Of a stretch of DNA of 64,000 bases, positions 56,720 through 64,000 are shown piece after piece. Positions within the stretch are counted from its first letter, which is position 1, and each line of letters starts with the position of its first letter. This stretch comes from Devosia sediminis (GTDB taxonomy: Bacteria; Pseudomonadota; Alphaproteobacteria; Rhizobiales; Devosiaceae), in NCBI RefSeq assembly GCF_016411825.1, contig NZ_JAEKMH010000004.1, positions 248,001-312,000 on the forward strand. Direction: 5' to 3'. Position numbers and translations under genes: made by a program. The notes beneath the pieces are model-generated. The model searched no databases. It was not told the DNA's origin and worked only from the letters and a program-made list of their open reading frames with translations.

Positions 56720-57736
56720 ATGACCGATACCGTACTTCTCACCGGCATTTCCGGCTTTCTCGGGGGTCATATCGCCCTTGCCTTGCTCAAGGCCGGTTTT
56801 CGGGTTCGCGGCAGCGTGCGCAATCTCGAAAAGTCCGCCAAGGTCACCGATACGCTCAAGCGCGCCGGCGCCGATACCTCCCGGCTCGATTTCGTGGCTC
56901 TCGACCTCGGTTCCGACCAGGGCTGGGACGCGGCGACGCAAGGGGTGCGCTATCTCCAGCACACCGCCTCGCCATTCGTCCTCAAGATGCCGAAAGACCG
57001 CAACGAACTGATCGGACCGGCCGTGGCGGGCACCGAGCGGGCCATTGGCTCCGCCATGAAGGCCGGGGTCGAGCGCATGGTTCTGACGTCATCCATGGCC
57101 GCAATCGCCTATGGCCACCAAAACACCGGCGCCCCGACCTTCGGCGCCGGCGACTGGACCGACCTCAATGGCCGGCCGGTCAACGCCTATATCGAATCCA
57201 AGACCCGCGCCGAACGCCGCGCCTGGGAACTGGTGGACGCCGCCGGCCGCCACGACGACCTCGCCTCCATCAATCCAGGCGCCATTTTCGGGCCCCTGCT
57301 CGACGACGATCCGGGCACCTCCGCCATTCTCGTCAAGCGCCTCCTCGATGGCTCGGTACCGGCTGCCCCGCGCATTCCCATCACCCCGGTCGATGTGCGC
57401 GACGTCGCGGCGGCCCATGTCGCTGCCATGACCAAGCCAGGCGCCAGTGGGCACCGCTACCCGATGGCCGTGGCGCCGCTCTACTTTGCCGAAGCCGCCC
57501 GCATCCTGCGCGAACGCTACCCCGACAAGCGCGTGCCACGCTTTGAAATGCCCGACCTCGCGGTGCGCCTCTATGCCCTTTTCGACCGCGACGTCCGAGA
57601 CAATCTGGGCGAGCTGGGCTATGCCAAGCGCCTCGACGCCACCCCCACCGAAACCCTCCTCGGCCGCAAGCTGATCCCCGCCGACCAGGCCATCCTCGCC
57701 ACCGCCGAAAGCCTCATCCAGCACCGGTTGGTGTGA
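56720..57736 (+). CDS. NAD(P)-dependent reductase, extended SDR family
   Basis: The 338 residues fit the extended short-chain dehydrogenase group near dihydroflavonol 4-reductase and aldehyde reductases. TGISGFLGGHIALALLKAG binds NAD(P), TSSMAAIAYG holds the Ser, and YIESK is the YxxxK catalytic pair. AAGGAGTGGACC precedes the ATG. It is under the adjacent TetR protein, which suggests a role in detoxifying an aldehyde or ketone. Confidence 0.88.
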   Translation: MTDTVLLTGISGFLGGHIALALLKAGFRVRGSVRNLEKSAKVTDTLKRAGADTSRLDFVALDLGSDQGWDAATQGVRYLQHTASPFVLKMPKDRNELIGPAVAGTERAIGSAMKAGVERMVLTSSMAAIAYGHQNTGAPTFGAGDWTDLNGRPVNAYIESKTRAERRAWELVDAAGRHDDLASINPGAIFGPLLDDDPGTSAILVKRLLDGSVPAAPRIPITPVDVRDVAAAHVAAMTKPGASGHRYPMAVAPLYFAEAARILRERYPDKRVPRFEMPDLAVRLYALFDRDVRDNLGELGYAKRLDATPTETLLGRKLIPADQAILATAESLIQHRLV

Positions 57737-57811
57737 CACCGCCAGAGCGCGCAATACCCGGCGCGCCCCCTTGCCCTGGGCCGCGAATTTGTCCATATAC
57801 ACCACTGGTGA

Positions 57812-57887
<76 letters not shown>

Positions 57888-58043
57888 TCCGGTTTCCGGC
57901 AAAATTTCCGGTAGACTCCGCGACTGGTGGGTTCGCGACAAGTCCGCATGCGCCATACAGTTTGCCTGCACCGTCCAGTCGAGCGATGTCGCTGGCCGAC
58001 GCTGACGGCCTTTGGCCAGGGATGCGCAAGCGGGGGGTGCGGA

Positions 58044-59435
58044 CTATGTCAACAGGGACTCGATGAGGGAAAAACTTCCGCCGTCCATCTGCGCCACGTT
58101 AAAGCGCATGTAGTTTCCTGCGGTCTGCGTGACGCTGAAGGCGTTGCCAGGCGCCAGGACCAGACCGCGGCGCAAGGCAGCACGCGCCCATTCCGATGAA
58201 TCGGCTCCTTGTGGCAATCGGCTCCAGAGAAACATGCCAGCGCGTGTTTCCATCCAGGGCTCGATCCCCATGGCTTGCAGCTTTTCGGCGACGTCGTGGC
58301 GTTGGCGTTCCAGCCGGTCGCGGACGGACTGCACGTGGCGTCGATAGGTGCCGTCGCTCAGCGCCAGGTGAACGACGGCTTCGTTGAGGCGGGCGGCGCC
58401 GAAAGTGGTCGCGATCTTGAGGTCGACCAGGCCATCGATCCAGTCGGCACGGGCGGCGATGAAGCCGCACCGTACCGAAGCGGACAGCGTCTTGGAAAAG
58501 CTGCCGATCTGCAGGACCCGGTTGAGGCCATCGAACCCGGCTAGCCGCGGGGCCGGCACATGTTCGAAATCGGCGAAGATATCGTCCTCGACCACGACCA
58601 TGCCGTGCTGGTCGACGATGCGCAGGATGCGCAGCGCCGTCGCGGCTGACAGCATGGCCCCGGTCGGATTGTGCACGCCTGAATTGGTGATGTAGAGCCG
58701 GGGGCGCTCCCGCTCCGCAACGGCGGCGAAGGCCGCGACGTCGGGTCCGGTCGGCGTCATCGGAACGCTAACGACGCGGATCCGGTGCGCACGCAGCAGC
58801 GCCTGGAAATTGAAGTAGCAGGGATCGTCGAGCATCACCGTATCGCCCGGCTCCAGCAGAAGGCGGCAGATGAGATCGATCGCCTGAGTGCCGCTTTCGG
58901 TGAGCATGATCTGCTGGGGCGTTGCCTCGACCCCGCGCTCGCCAAGGCGCCGGCCGATCAGTTGCCGCATGGGCAGGAGACCCAGTGGCGGACCATATTG
59001 GGCGATGTCGTTGACCGGCGCGCGCGACACGCTGCGCAAGGCCTTTCGGAGGCTGTCCTGTGGCAGCCAGGATGAAGGCAGCCAGCCGCAACCGGGCTTG
59101 CAATCGTCATCGTCGGCTTCGAGCGCCTGGCGCGAAATCCATAAGGGATCGATGCCGCGGTCGGCGGGCGCGCCGGTCGGCGACAGCGTCATCGGCGCGA
59201 GCTGTGCAGCGACAAAGAAACCCGATCCCGGGCGCGAAGCGATCGCCCCTTCCGCGACCAGCCGGGCATAGGCTTCGACCACGGTCGATACCGACACGCG
59301 AAGCGAAGCCGCCAGCGCGCGCACCGAGGGCAGCCTGGCGCCTGGCGTCAGGCTCCGGCCGGCGATACGCCCCCTGATCGTCGACATGACGAAGTCGATG
59401 CGGGTCGTGCCGGGCTGTACTGTCGGTGTATCCAT
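58044..59435 (-). CDS. MocR-type regulator (GntR HTH plus aminotransferase domain)
   Basis: The 463 residues have a winged helix at about 12-75 (LPSVRALAASLRVSVSTVVEAY) and a fold-type I aminotransferase domain that binds PLP. The PLP Lys is in IGSFSKTLSASVRCGF, and the Asp in VVVEDDIFADF. Such proteins sense an amine or amino acid as a PLP adduct. ATG 59435 is chosen because the frame upstream is a shadow of the divergent transporter. Regulation of that transporter is likely. Confidence 0.92.
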   Translation of the reverse strand: MDTPTVQPGTTRIDFVMSTIRGRIAGRSLTPGARLPSVRALAASLRVSVSTVVEAYARLVAEGAIASRPGSGFFVAAQLAPMTLSPTGAPADRGIDPLWISRQALEADDDDCKPGCGWLPSSWLPQDSLRKALRSVSRAPVNDIAQYGPPLGLLPMRQLIGRRLGERGVEATPQQIMLTESGTQAIDLICRLLLEPGDTVMLDDPCYFNFQALLRAHRIRVVSVPMTPTGPDVAAFAAVAERERPRLYITNSGVHNPTGAMLSAATALRILRIVDQHGMVVVEDDIFADFEHVPAPRLAGFDGLNRVLQIGSFSKTLSASVRCGFIAARADWIDGLVDLKIATTFGAARLNEAVVHLALSDGTYRRHVQSVRDRLERQRHDVAEKLQAMGIEPWMETRAGMFLWSRLPQGADSSEWARAALRRGLVLAPGNAFSVTQTAGNYMRFNVAQMDGGSFSLIESLLT

Positions 59436-59517
59436 AACAGTTCGATCCTTCTGTACTGGACCGTATCTGGCGACTGCCGGCTTCGCAACGGATAAGCGGC
59501 GGAGCAGGAGGGGTGCC

Positions 59518-60381
59518 ATGAAGCGATCGGCGAGCGGCTGGATCAATGGCTTGATCGGCGTCATCATCTTCAGCGGCTCCCTGCCGGCCACCCGCGTCGC
59601 CATCGAGGCGCTGAGCCCGCTGTTTCTCACCGCCGCCCGGGGCACCATCGCCGGCATTCTCGGCCTCGTGCTGCTGCTCGCCTTTCGGGAAAGGCGGCCT
59701 AGCCTGGGCGATCTGCCATCGCTGGCCATTGTGGCAATGGGCGTGGTGGTCGGCTATCCGCTGCTGACGGCCCTGGCGCTGCAGCATGTCTCGGCAGCGC
59801 ATTCCATTGTCTTTGTCGGCCTGTTGCCGCTGTGCACGGCACTCTTCGGCGTGTTGCGGGCGGGCGAACGCCCGAAGCGGGCCTTCTGGATGTTTTCCGC
59901 GCTTGGCAGCGGCCTGGTGGTCGCCTTCGCTTTCTCGGGAGGGCTCGCCGCCTCGCCCATCGGCGACGGGCTGATGCTCGCCGCCATCCTGGTCTGCGGT
60001 CTGGCCTATGCCGAGGGCGCACGTCTCTCCCGCACGCTGGGTGGATGGCAGGTGATCTCCTGGGCGCTGGTCCTGTCGCTGCCCGTCATGATCCCCCTCA
60101 GCCTCCTTTTCTGGCCACAGAGTTTTGAGGCGGTCACCTGGCCGGTCTGGCTCAGCCTGGCCTATGTTTCCCTGTTCAGCATGCTGATCGGCTTCCTGTT
60201 CTGGTATCGTGGCCTCGCCGAGGGCGGCATTGCCGCGGTCGGCCAGTTGCAGTTGCTGCAGCCCTTTTTCGGCCTCGCATTGGCCGCCTGGCTCCTGCAG
60301 GAACAGGTGACGCCGCTGATGCTTGTCGTGACCGTGGCCGTTATTGCCTGCGTCGCGGGCGCAAGGCGGTTCGGGGCTTAG
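59518..60381 (+). CDS. EamA/DMT family transporter
   Basis: This 287-residue protein has ten predicted helices in two EamA repeats. It follows a very good ribosome site (GAGCAGGAGGGGTGCC). It is divergent from the MocR-type regulator, 82 bases apart; MocR/EamA pairs are common and often concern export of amino acids or similar compounds. The exact substrate is unknown. Confidence 0.9.
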   Translation: MKRSASGWINGLIGVIIFSGSLPATRVAIEALSPLFLTAARGTIAGILGLVLLLAFRERRPSLGDLPSLAIVAMGVVVGYPLLTALALQHVSAAHSIVFVGLLPLCTALFGVLRAGERPKRAFWMFSALGSGLVVAFAFSGGLAASPIGDGLMLAAILVCGLAYAEGARLSRTLGGWQVISWALVLSLPVMIPLSLLFWPQSFEAVTWPVWLSLAYVSLFSMLIGFLFWYRGLAEGGIAAVGQLQLLQPFFGLALAAWLLQEQVTPLMLVVTVAVIACVAGARRFGA

Positions 60382-60410
60382 TTCACGCGTGATAGGGGGA
60401 GGGTGAGCCA

Positions 60411-61223
60411 ATGAGACCTATCGAAACGCTCGACCGCAGCGCAGGGCGCAGCGCTTTTGGCGCGGATCCTGCCAATTATCATGCAGCTCGGCCGCGCTAT
60501 CCGGAGGCGGCATGGACTGTCCTGCGTCAGCGCGCCAATCTGCGACACGGCGTCGACATTCTCGAGATTGGTCCAGGAACCGGAATCGCCACGAGCGAAC
60601 TGCTTGTGCACCAGCCAAGGCGCGTGGTTGCCGTCGAACCCGACAGGAGATTGGCGGATTTCCTCAAACGGAATAGCGGCCAGGCTCCGCTTGAAGTGTT
60701 GGCGCAGCCGTTCGAACAGGTCGACCTGGCAGGTTCGACATTCGATCTCGCCATCAGCGCGACTGCGTTTCACTGGCTCGACGCTGTGCCCGCCCTTCTG
60801 AAAATCCGGGACCTGCTGCGATCCGATGGCGTGGTCGCGCTGATGTGGAATGTCTTTGGCTCTGAAACGCGCTCCGACCCCTTTCACGAGGCGACGCAGC
60901 ACCTGTTCGCGGACAAGAAAGCCAGCATTTCGAGTGCAGGGGCCACGCGGCGCGAACACGCACTCGATAGTGCCGCCCGATTGAAGGATTTCGCGACGGC
61001 GGGCTTCCATGCCGACAAACCGTACTTCGTCGAATGGAGCCTTGCGCTTAGACCGGCGAAGCTGCGTCGCCTATACGCTACCTTCTCCAATGTGTCTGTT
61101 CTTCCCGAACCCGAGCGAGAACGCGTCCTGGCAGAACTGGAAGCGATAGCCGCGCGCCAATTTGGCGGCGAAGTCATCCGCAATATGACAACCGCCATTT
61201 ATACCGCACGCCAGGATCGCTGA
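60411..61223 (+). CDS. class I SAM-dependent methyltransferase
   Basis: The 270 residues hold the SAM-binding motif ILEIGPGTGIATSELL and the following acidic VVAVEPDRRL. TAFHWLD is found in the methyltransferase-11 type group. The N-terminal GADPANYHAARPRYPEAAW is also typical of this group. The acceptor is unknown. It starts 29 bases after the transporter and may be in the same transcript. Confidence 0.88.
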   Translation: MRPIETLDRSAGRSAFGADPANYHAARPRYPEAAWTVLRQRANLRHGVDILEIGPGTGIATSELLVHQPRRVVAVEPDRRLADFLKRNSGQAPLEVLAQPFEQVDLAGSTFDLAISATAFHWLDAVPALLKIRDLLRSDGVVALMWNVFGSETRSDPFHEATQHLFADKKASISSAGATRREHALDSAARLKDFATAGFHADKPYFVEWSLALRPAKLRRLYATFSNVSVLPEPERERVLAELEAIAARQFGGEVIRNMTTAIYTARQDR

Positions 61224-61227
61224 TCGC

Positions 61228-61600
61228 TTACGGGCCGGGAAAGAGCTCGGCCTGTTTACGCACCGCCATGGGCATGACCAGGGGCAGGATCAGATCGCGT
61301 ATCCTCCGGCTCAGCCAGCCCCTCGCGGCCTTCTGGGAGCCGCTGAGACGTCCCAGCACCACGGCCTTTCCGGCACGCGACTTCCGCCTGGCCTCGAACA
61401 GCTCAAAGGCGGCGTCGATCCCCTTCGCTTCGACAAGGCAATTGGCCAGCATCACCCCATCCTCGAGCGCCAGGGATGCGCCCTGCCCTGAATGCGGCGC
61501 CACGGCGTGGGCGGCGTCGCCGGCAAGCAGCACCCGCTGCTTGTGCCAGCTCTCCAGCGGGTCCATGTCGTGGATGGGATAGTCCTGGGTCACCTGCCTT
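61228..61600 (-). pseudogene. C-terminal remnant of an FAD-dependent monooxygenase
   Basis: About 125 residues match only the last third of the PHBH-like flavin monooxygenases: YPIHDMDPLESWHKQRVLLAGDAAHAVAPHSGQGASLALEDG (split) is the second FAD-binding motif with its GD. The N-terminal GxGxxG domain and the substrate domain are missing; the frame instead runs into the opposite strand of an ABC permease gene. It is therefore a truncated gene. The breakpoint is near 61595-61605. Confidence 0.8.
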
Positions 61601-61615
61601 ATGAAGGAGTTCGCA

Positions 61616-62494
61616 GTGAAAGGCACACGTATCGCCATTGCGCCCTATGTTCTGATCGCCCCGGCGCAGCTACTCGTGATCGCGCTGATCTTCATTCCAG
61701 CGCTTTATGTGCTGTTCCTGTCGTTCCACACGTCGTCATTCGGCGCGCAGCCGATCTTCGTGGGTCTGCAGAACTACGCCGCCATCCTCAACGACGGCTA
61801 TTTCTGGCGGGCGCTGACCAACACCGTCATCGTGATTCTCATCGTGGTGCATGCCGAAATCCTGATCGGCCTCGGCATGGCGCTGCTGCTGGCGAGCTGG
61901 AAATGGGGCCGGCCGGCGATCCTCGCCATCATCCTTGCGCCCTATGCCGTGACCGAAGCATCGGCGGTGGTGATCTGGCGGTTTCTGTTCGATCCGCAAA
62001 TGGGTGTCGTCGGCCAGGCTTTGACCGCCATGGGCCTGCCCACCCTCGAATGGGCCGTCGAGCCCATGCATGGCCTGATCATGGTGTCGCTGCTCTCGGT
62101 GTGGTTGCACCTGCCCTTCACCTTCATCATCCTTTATGCCGCGCGCCTCGCTATCCCCACCGATCTCTACGAGGCCGGCGCCATCGACGGCGCGACGCCA
62201 TGGCAGCAGTTCAGGCGGCTGACGCTGCCCCTGCTCTTGCCGGCCATGCTGATCGCCATGCTGTTCCGCTACATCTTCGCCTTCCGGCTGTTCTCGGAAG
62301 TCTGGCTGCTCACCGGTGGCGGCCCGGCCCGCACCACCGAGGTTTCGGCCGTCTACCTCTATCTTGAAGCATTCCGATACCACTCATTCGGAACGGCATC
62401 GGCGACCGGCTGGCTGCTTGTCCTGGCATCCTTCGGCCTCGCCTATGTCTACCTGCGCAGCATCTACAAGGAGATGTTCCGTGGCCAAGCGTAA
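61616..62494 (+). CDS. ABC transporter permease, sugar type (first)
   Basis: The 292-residue permease starts at GTG 61616, six bases after AAGGAG. It has six membrane helices and the EAA loop YEAGAIDGATPWQQFRRLTLP that docks the ATPase. It resembles the UgpA/MalF class of the carbohydrate uptake family. Normally a solute-binding protein gene comes before it; here the broken monooxygenase lies there instead. Its stop is 14 bases inside the next permease gene. Confidence 0.93.
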   Translation: MKGTRIAIAPYVLIAPAQLLVIALIFIPALYVLFLSFHTSSFGAQPIFVGLQNYAAILNDGYFWRALTNTVIVILIVVHAEILIGLGMALLLASWKWGRPAILAIILAPYAVTEASAVVIWRFLFDPQMGVVGQALTAMGLPTLEWAVEPMHGLIMVSLLSVWLHLPFTFIILYAARLAIPTDLYEAGAIDGATPWQQFRRLTLPLLLPAMLIAMLFRYIFAFRLFSEVWLLTGGGPARTTEVSAVYLYLEAFRYHSFGTASATGWLLVLASFGLAYVYLRSIYKEMFRGQA

Positions 62495-63320
62495 GCCATT
62501 TCGCATCGCCTCCCTGTTCAAGCTCCTGGCCATGGTGGCCGTGTGCTTCTGGTCAGGCCTGCCGATCGCCCTGATTTTCATTTCGTCGCTGAAGTTGCCG
62601 CGAGACATCTTCGCCTCGCCGCCCTCGCTGTTCTTCACCCCCACGCTGGACAACTATGCCCGGCTCTGGGCGGAAGCGGGCAACATCTTCCAGGGCCTCC
62701 TCAACAGCCTCATCGTCACCATCGGCACCATGTCGTTGGCCGTGCTGGTGAGTCTTCTGGCGGCCTATGCCTATTCCCGGTATCGCAGCCGCTGGCTCTC
62801 GGTCAGCGCCTTCTTCCTGATTGCGATCCGGCTCATCCCGCCCATTGTCATCACCATTCCGCTGTTCCCGGCGGTCAACGCGCTCAGCCTTAACGACACG
62901 CATTTCATCCTGATTATTCTCTACACGGCCTTCTTCGTGTCGCTCGGCACCTTCGTCATGCGCACCTTCATCGATCAGATCCCGCGCGAACTCGACGAGG
63001 CGGCGATCATCGATGGCGCGACGCGCCTGCAGGTCATCACCAAGGTGATCCTGCCGCTGTCCGCCCAGGGCATCGTGGCGGTGGCCGTCTTCATCATCGT
63101 CTTCGCCTGGAACGAGTTCCTGTTCGCCTTCATCTTCACCAGTTCCTTCGCCAAGACCGCGCCCCTGGCGCTGGCCGAGCTCAACGACTCCTTCGACGGC
63201 GTGCAATGGGGCGTGGTCTTCTCGGCTGCCACCGTGCAGCTCGTGCCGATCCTGCTCTTCATCATTATCACCCAGAAATATCTCGTAGCCGGCCTGACTG
63301 CCGGCGCAACGAAAGGATGA
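62481..63320 (+). CDS. ABC transporter permease, sugar type (second)
   Basis: The 279-residue UgpE/MalG-class permease starts at GTG 62481 after AAGGAG, overlapping the first permease by 14 bases. It has six helices and the EAA loop LDEAAIIDGATRLQVITKVILP. With the first permease it forms the heterodimeric channel of a carbohydrate importer. The ATPase gene is not in the window and may follow. Confidence 0.94.
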   Translation: MAKRKPFRIASLFKLLAMVAVCFWSGLPIALIFISSLKLPRDIFASPPSLFFTPTLDNYARLWAEAGNIFQGLLNSLIVTIGTMSLAVLVSLLAAYAYSRYRSRWLSVSAFFLIAIRLIPPIVITIPLFPAVNALSLNDTHFILIILYTAFFVSLGTFVMRTFIDQIPRELDEAAIIDGATRLQVITKVILPLSAQGIVAVAVFIIVFAWNEFLFAFIFTSSFAKTAPLALAELNDSFDGVQWGVVFSAATVQLVPILLFIIITQKYLVAGLTAGATKG

Positions 63321-64000
63321 CCCCGATGGGTACCCCTGATCCGTCGGCATTTCGCCGCGCCATGCTCGATGCCGATCCCAGGCTCAGCCGCTTCGACCCC
63401 ATGTCCCGCATCCTTTCGTTCGACGACTTTGATCGCGGCTTCTGTGGCTGGGGGCAGCTCGTGGGAAATTACGAGCACACGCTCGATGCCATGCTCCCGG
63501 GCTACGCCCAGCATAGCCAGCCCATGCTCTCGAGCATCGGGCACTGGGATGCCGGCAGCCATGGCGGCGTCGACGGCACCTATGCGCTCAAGATCGCGAC
63601 CCGGCCGGAAAAGGGTGCCCAGAACTGCGCCATCAAGCGTCTGACCTTCCGCAAATCGGGACCGATTCGCATCGAGGCCTATGTTGCGGCCAAGCCGGAG
63701 GCCAACGAGCTGCTGTTATCCATGACCGATGTCCGCTCCTTCGGCATCTTCCTGGACCTCCAGAGCATGGAGTCCGCCGGCGCATCGGCCGAGCGGGTCA
63801 TGCCGCACCTGCGCTATCTCAATGCCGAGAATGGCCAATTGCGCCAGACCTGGCAGACCAAGCGGCACGAAACAGCCTTCGTCCCGATTGGGGATACCGG
63901 CGACACGGTCAGCCACTATCACCTGTCTCCCGAAGGCTGGGAGGATCTGGCCGATGGCCAGGATCGCCTCTGCTACAACGAGCTGCCGACCAAACTCAAC
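63317..64000 (+). CDS. ABC-operon associated protein, cut by the window edge (possibly DUF6772)
   Basis: The frame begins with ATG 63317 overlapping the permease stop (ATGA) and stays open for 228 codons to the end of the window. It starts MTPMGTPDPSAFRRAMLDADP and contains SRILSFDDFDRGFCGWGQLVGNYE and HWDAGSHGGVDGTYALKI. No signal peptide is seen. I recall similar proteins of about 300 residues in Hyphomicrobiales sugar ABC operons under the name DUF6772, with no known function; that name is given with reserve. The fold may be a carbohydrate-binding beta-sandwich. Confidence 0.7.
   Translation, partial: MTPMGTPDPSAFRRAMLDADPRLSRFDPMSRILSFDDFDRGFCGWGQLVGNYEHTLDAMLPGYAQHSQPMLSSIGHWDAGSHGGVDGTYALKIATRPEKGAQNCAIKRLTFRKSGPIRIEAYVAAKPEANELLLSMTDVRSFGIFLDLQSMESAGASAERVMPHLRYLNAENGQLRQTWQTKRHETAFVPIGDTGDTVSHYHLSPEGWEDLADGQDRLCYNELPTKLN

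Noticed and set aside
57888..58043. Attachment site after tRNA-Ala
   Set aside because: The region after the tRNA has accessory genes, but no integrase or repeat of the tRNA end was seen, so an island boundary is not supported.

Overview
The window is GC-rich, gene-dense bacterial chromosome. Its gene order points to an alphaproteobacterium of the order Hyphomicrobiales, most like Devosia and relatives (an inference from synteny and protein style, not from a search). The supporting blocks are rplU-rpmA-(GNAT)-obgE-proB-proA-nadD-rsfS-rlmH-envC-like-ctpA-yibQ-rppH, an F1-only ATP synthase operon atpHAGDC next to priA and xerC, and sdhCDAB.

Layout. (1) 1-3770 is the end of a genomic island inserted at the 3' end of a tRNA-Ser(CGA) gene: a cut-off gene, a DUF6527 protein, a large HNH-type protein with a disrupted start, and a tyrosine integrase next to the tRNA. 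(2) 4066-19656 is core housekeeping: an MBL-fold hydrolase, ribosomal proteins L21/L27, four tandem GNAT acetyltransferases, ObgE, proline synthesis, NAD synthesis, ribosome silencing and methylation factors, a degenerate LytM (EnvC-like) protein, CtpA, a polysaccharide deacetylase-like protein, RppH and an Asp/Glu racemase. (3) 19854-31422 holds a chemoreceptor, the ATP synthase F1 operon, PriA, a small protein and XerC. (4) 31566-36002 is accessory: a DMT transporter, a secreted protein made of seven Cys-containing repeats, an epoxide hydrolase and a divergent WYL regulator. (5) 36070-39826 is the succinate dehydrogenase operon, with an extra small secreted protein gene between sdhA and sdhB. 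(6) 40114-49019 has small secreted proteins, NudK, carbonic anhydrase, an EF-hand protein, two tandem EamA transporters, asd with a possible Thr/Met/Lys-rich leader peptide, a duplicated beta-barrel and an HI0933-type flavoprotein. (7) 49083-57887 has a PagL-like lipid A deacylase, a luciferase-like oxidoreductase, a diguanylate cyclase, membrane proteins, a Gfo/Idh/MocA oxidoreductase, a TetR/reductase pair with a clear operator, and tRNA-Ala(CGC). (8) 58044-64000 is accessory: a divergent MocR-like regulator and EamA exporter, a methyltransferase, the broken C-terminal end of a flavin monooxygenase, and an ABC sugar-type permease pair followed by a gene cut by the window edge.

Several families of intergenic palindromic (REP-like) elements run through the window. 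One is built on CCTCGGG arms, one on CCTCCCC/CCTCTCCC arms and one on TTGCCCGG/ACCACCCG hairpins. The most original leads are the DUF6527/HNH island end, the seven-repeat secreted protein, the leader ORF upstream of asd, a hairpin leader upstream of rplU, and the small secreted protein inside the sdh operon.
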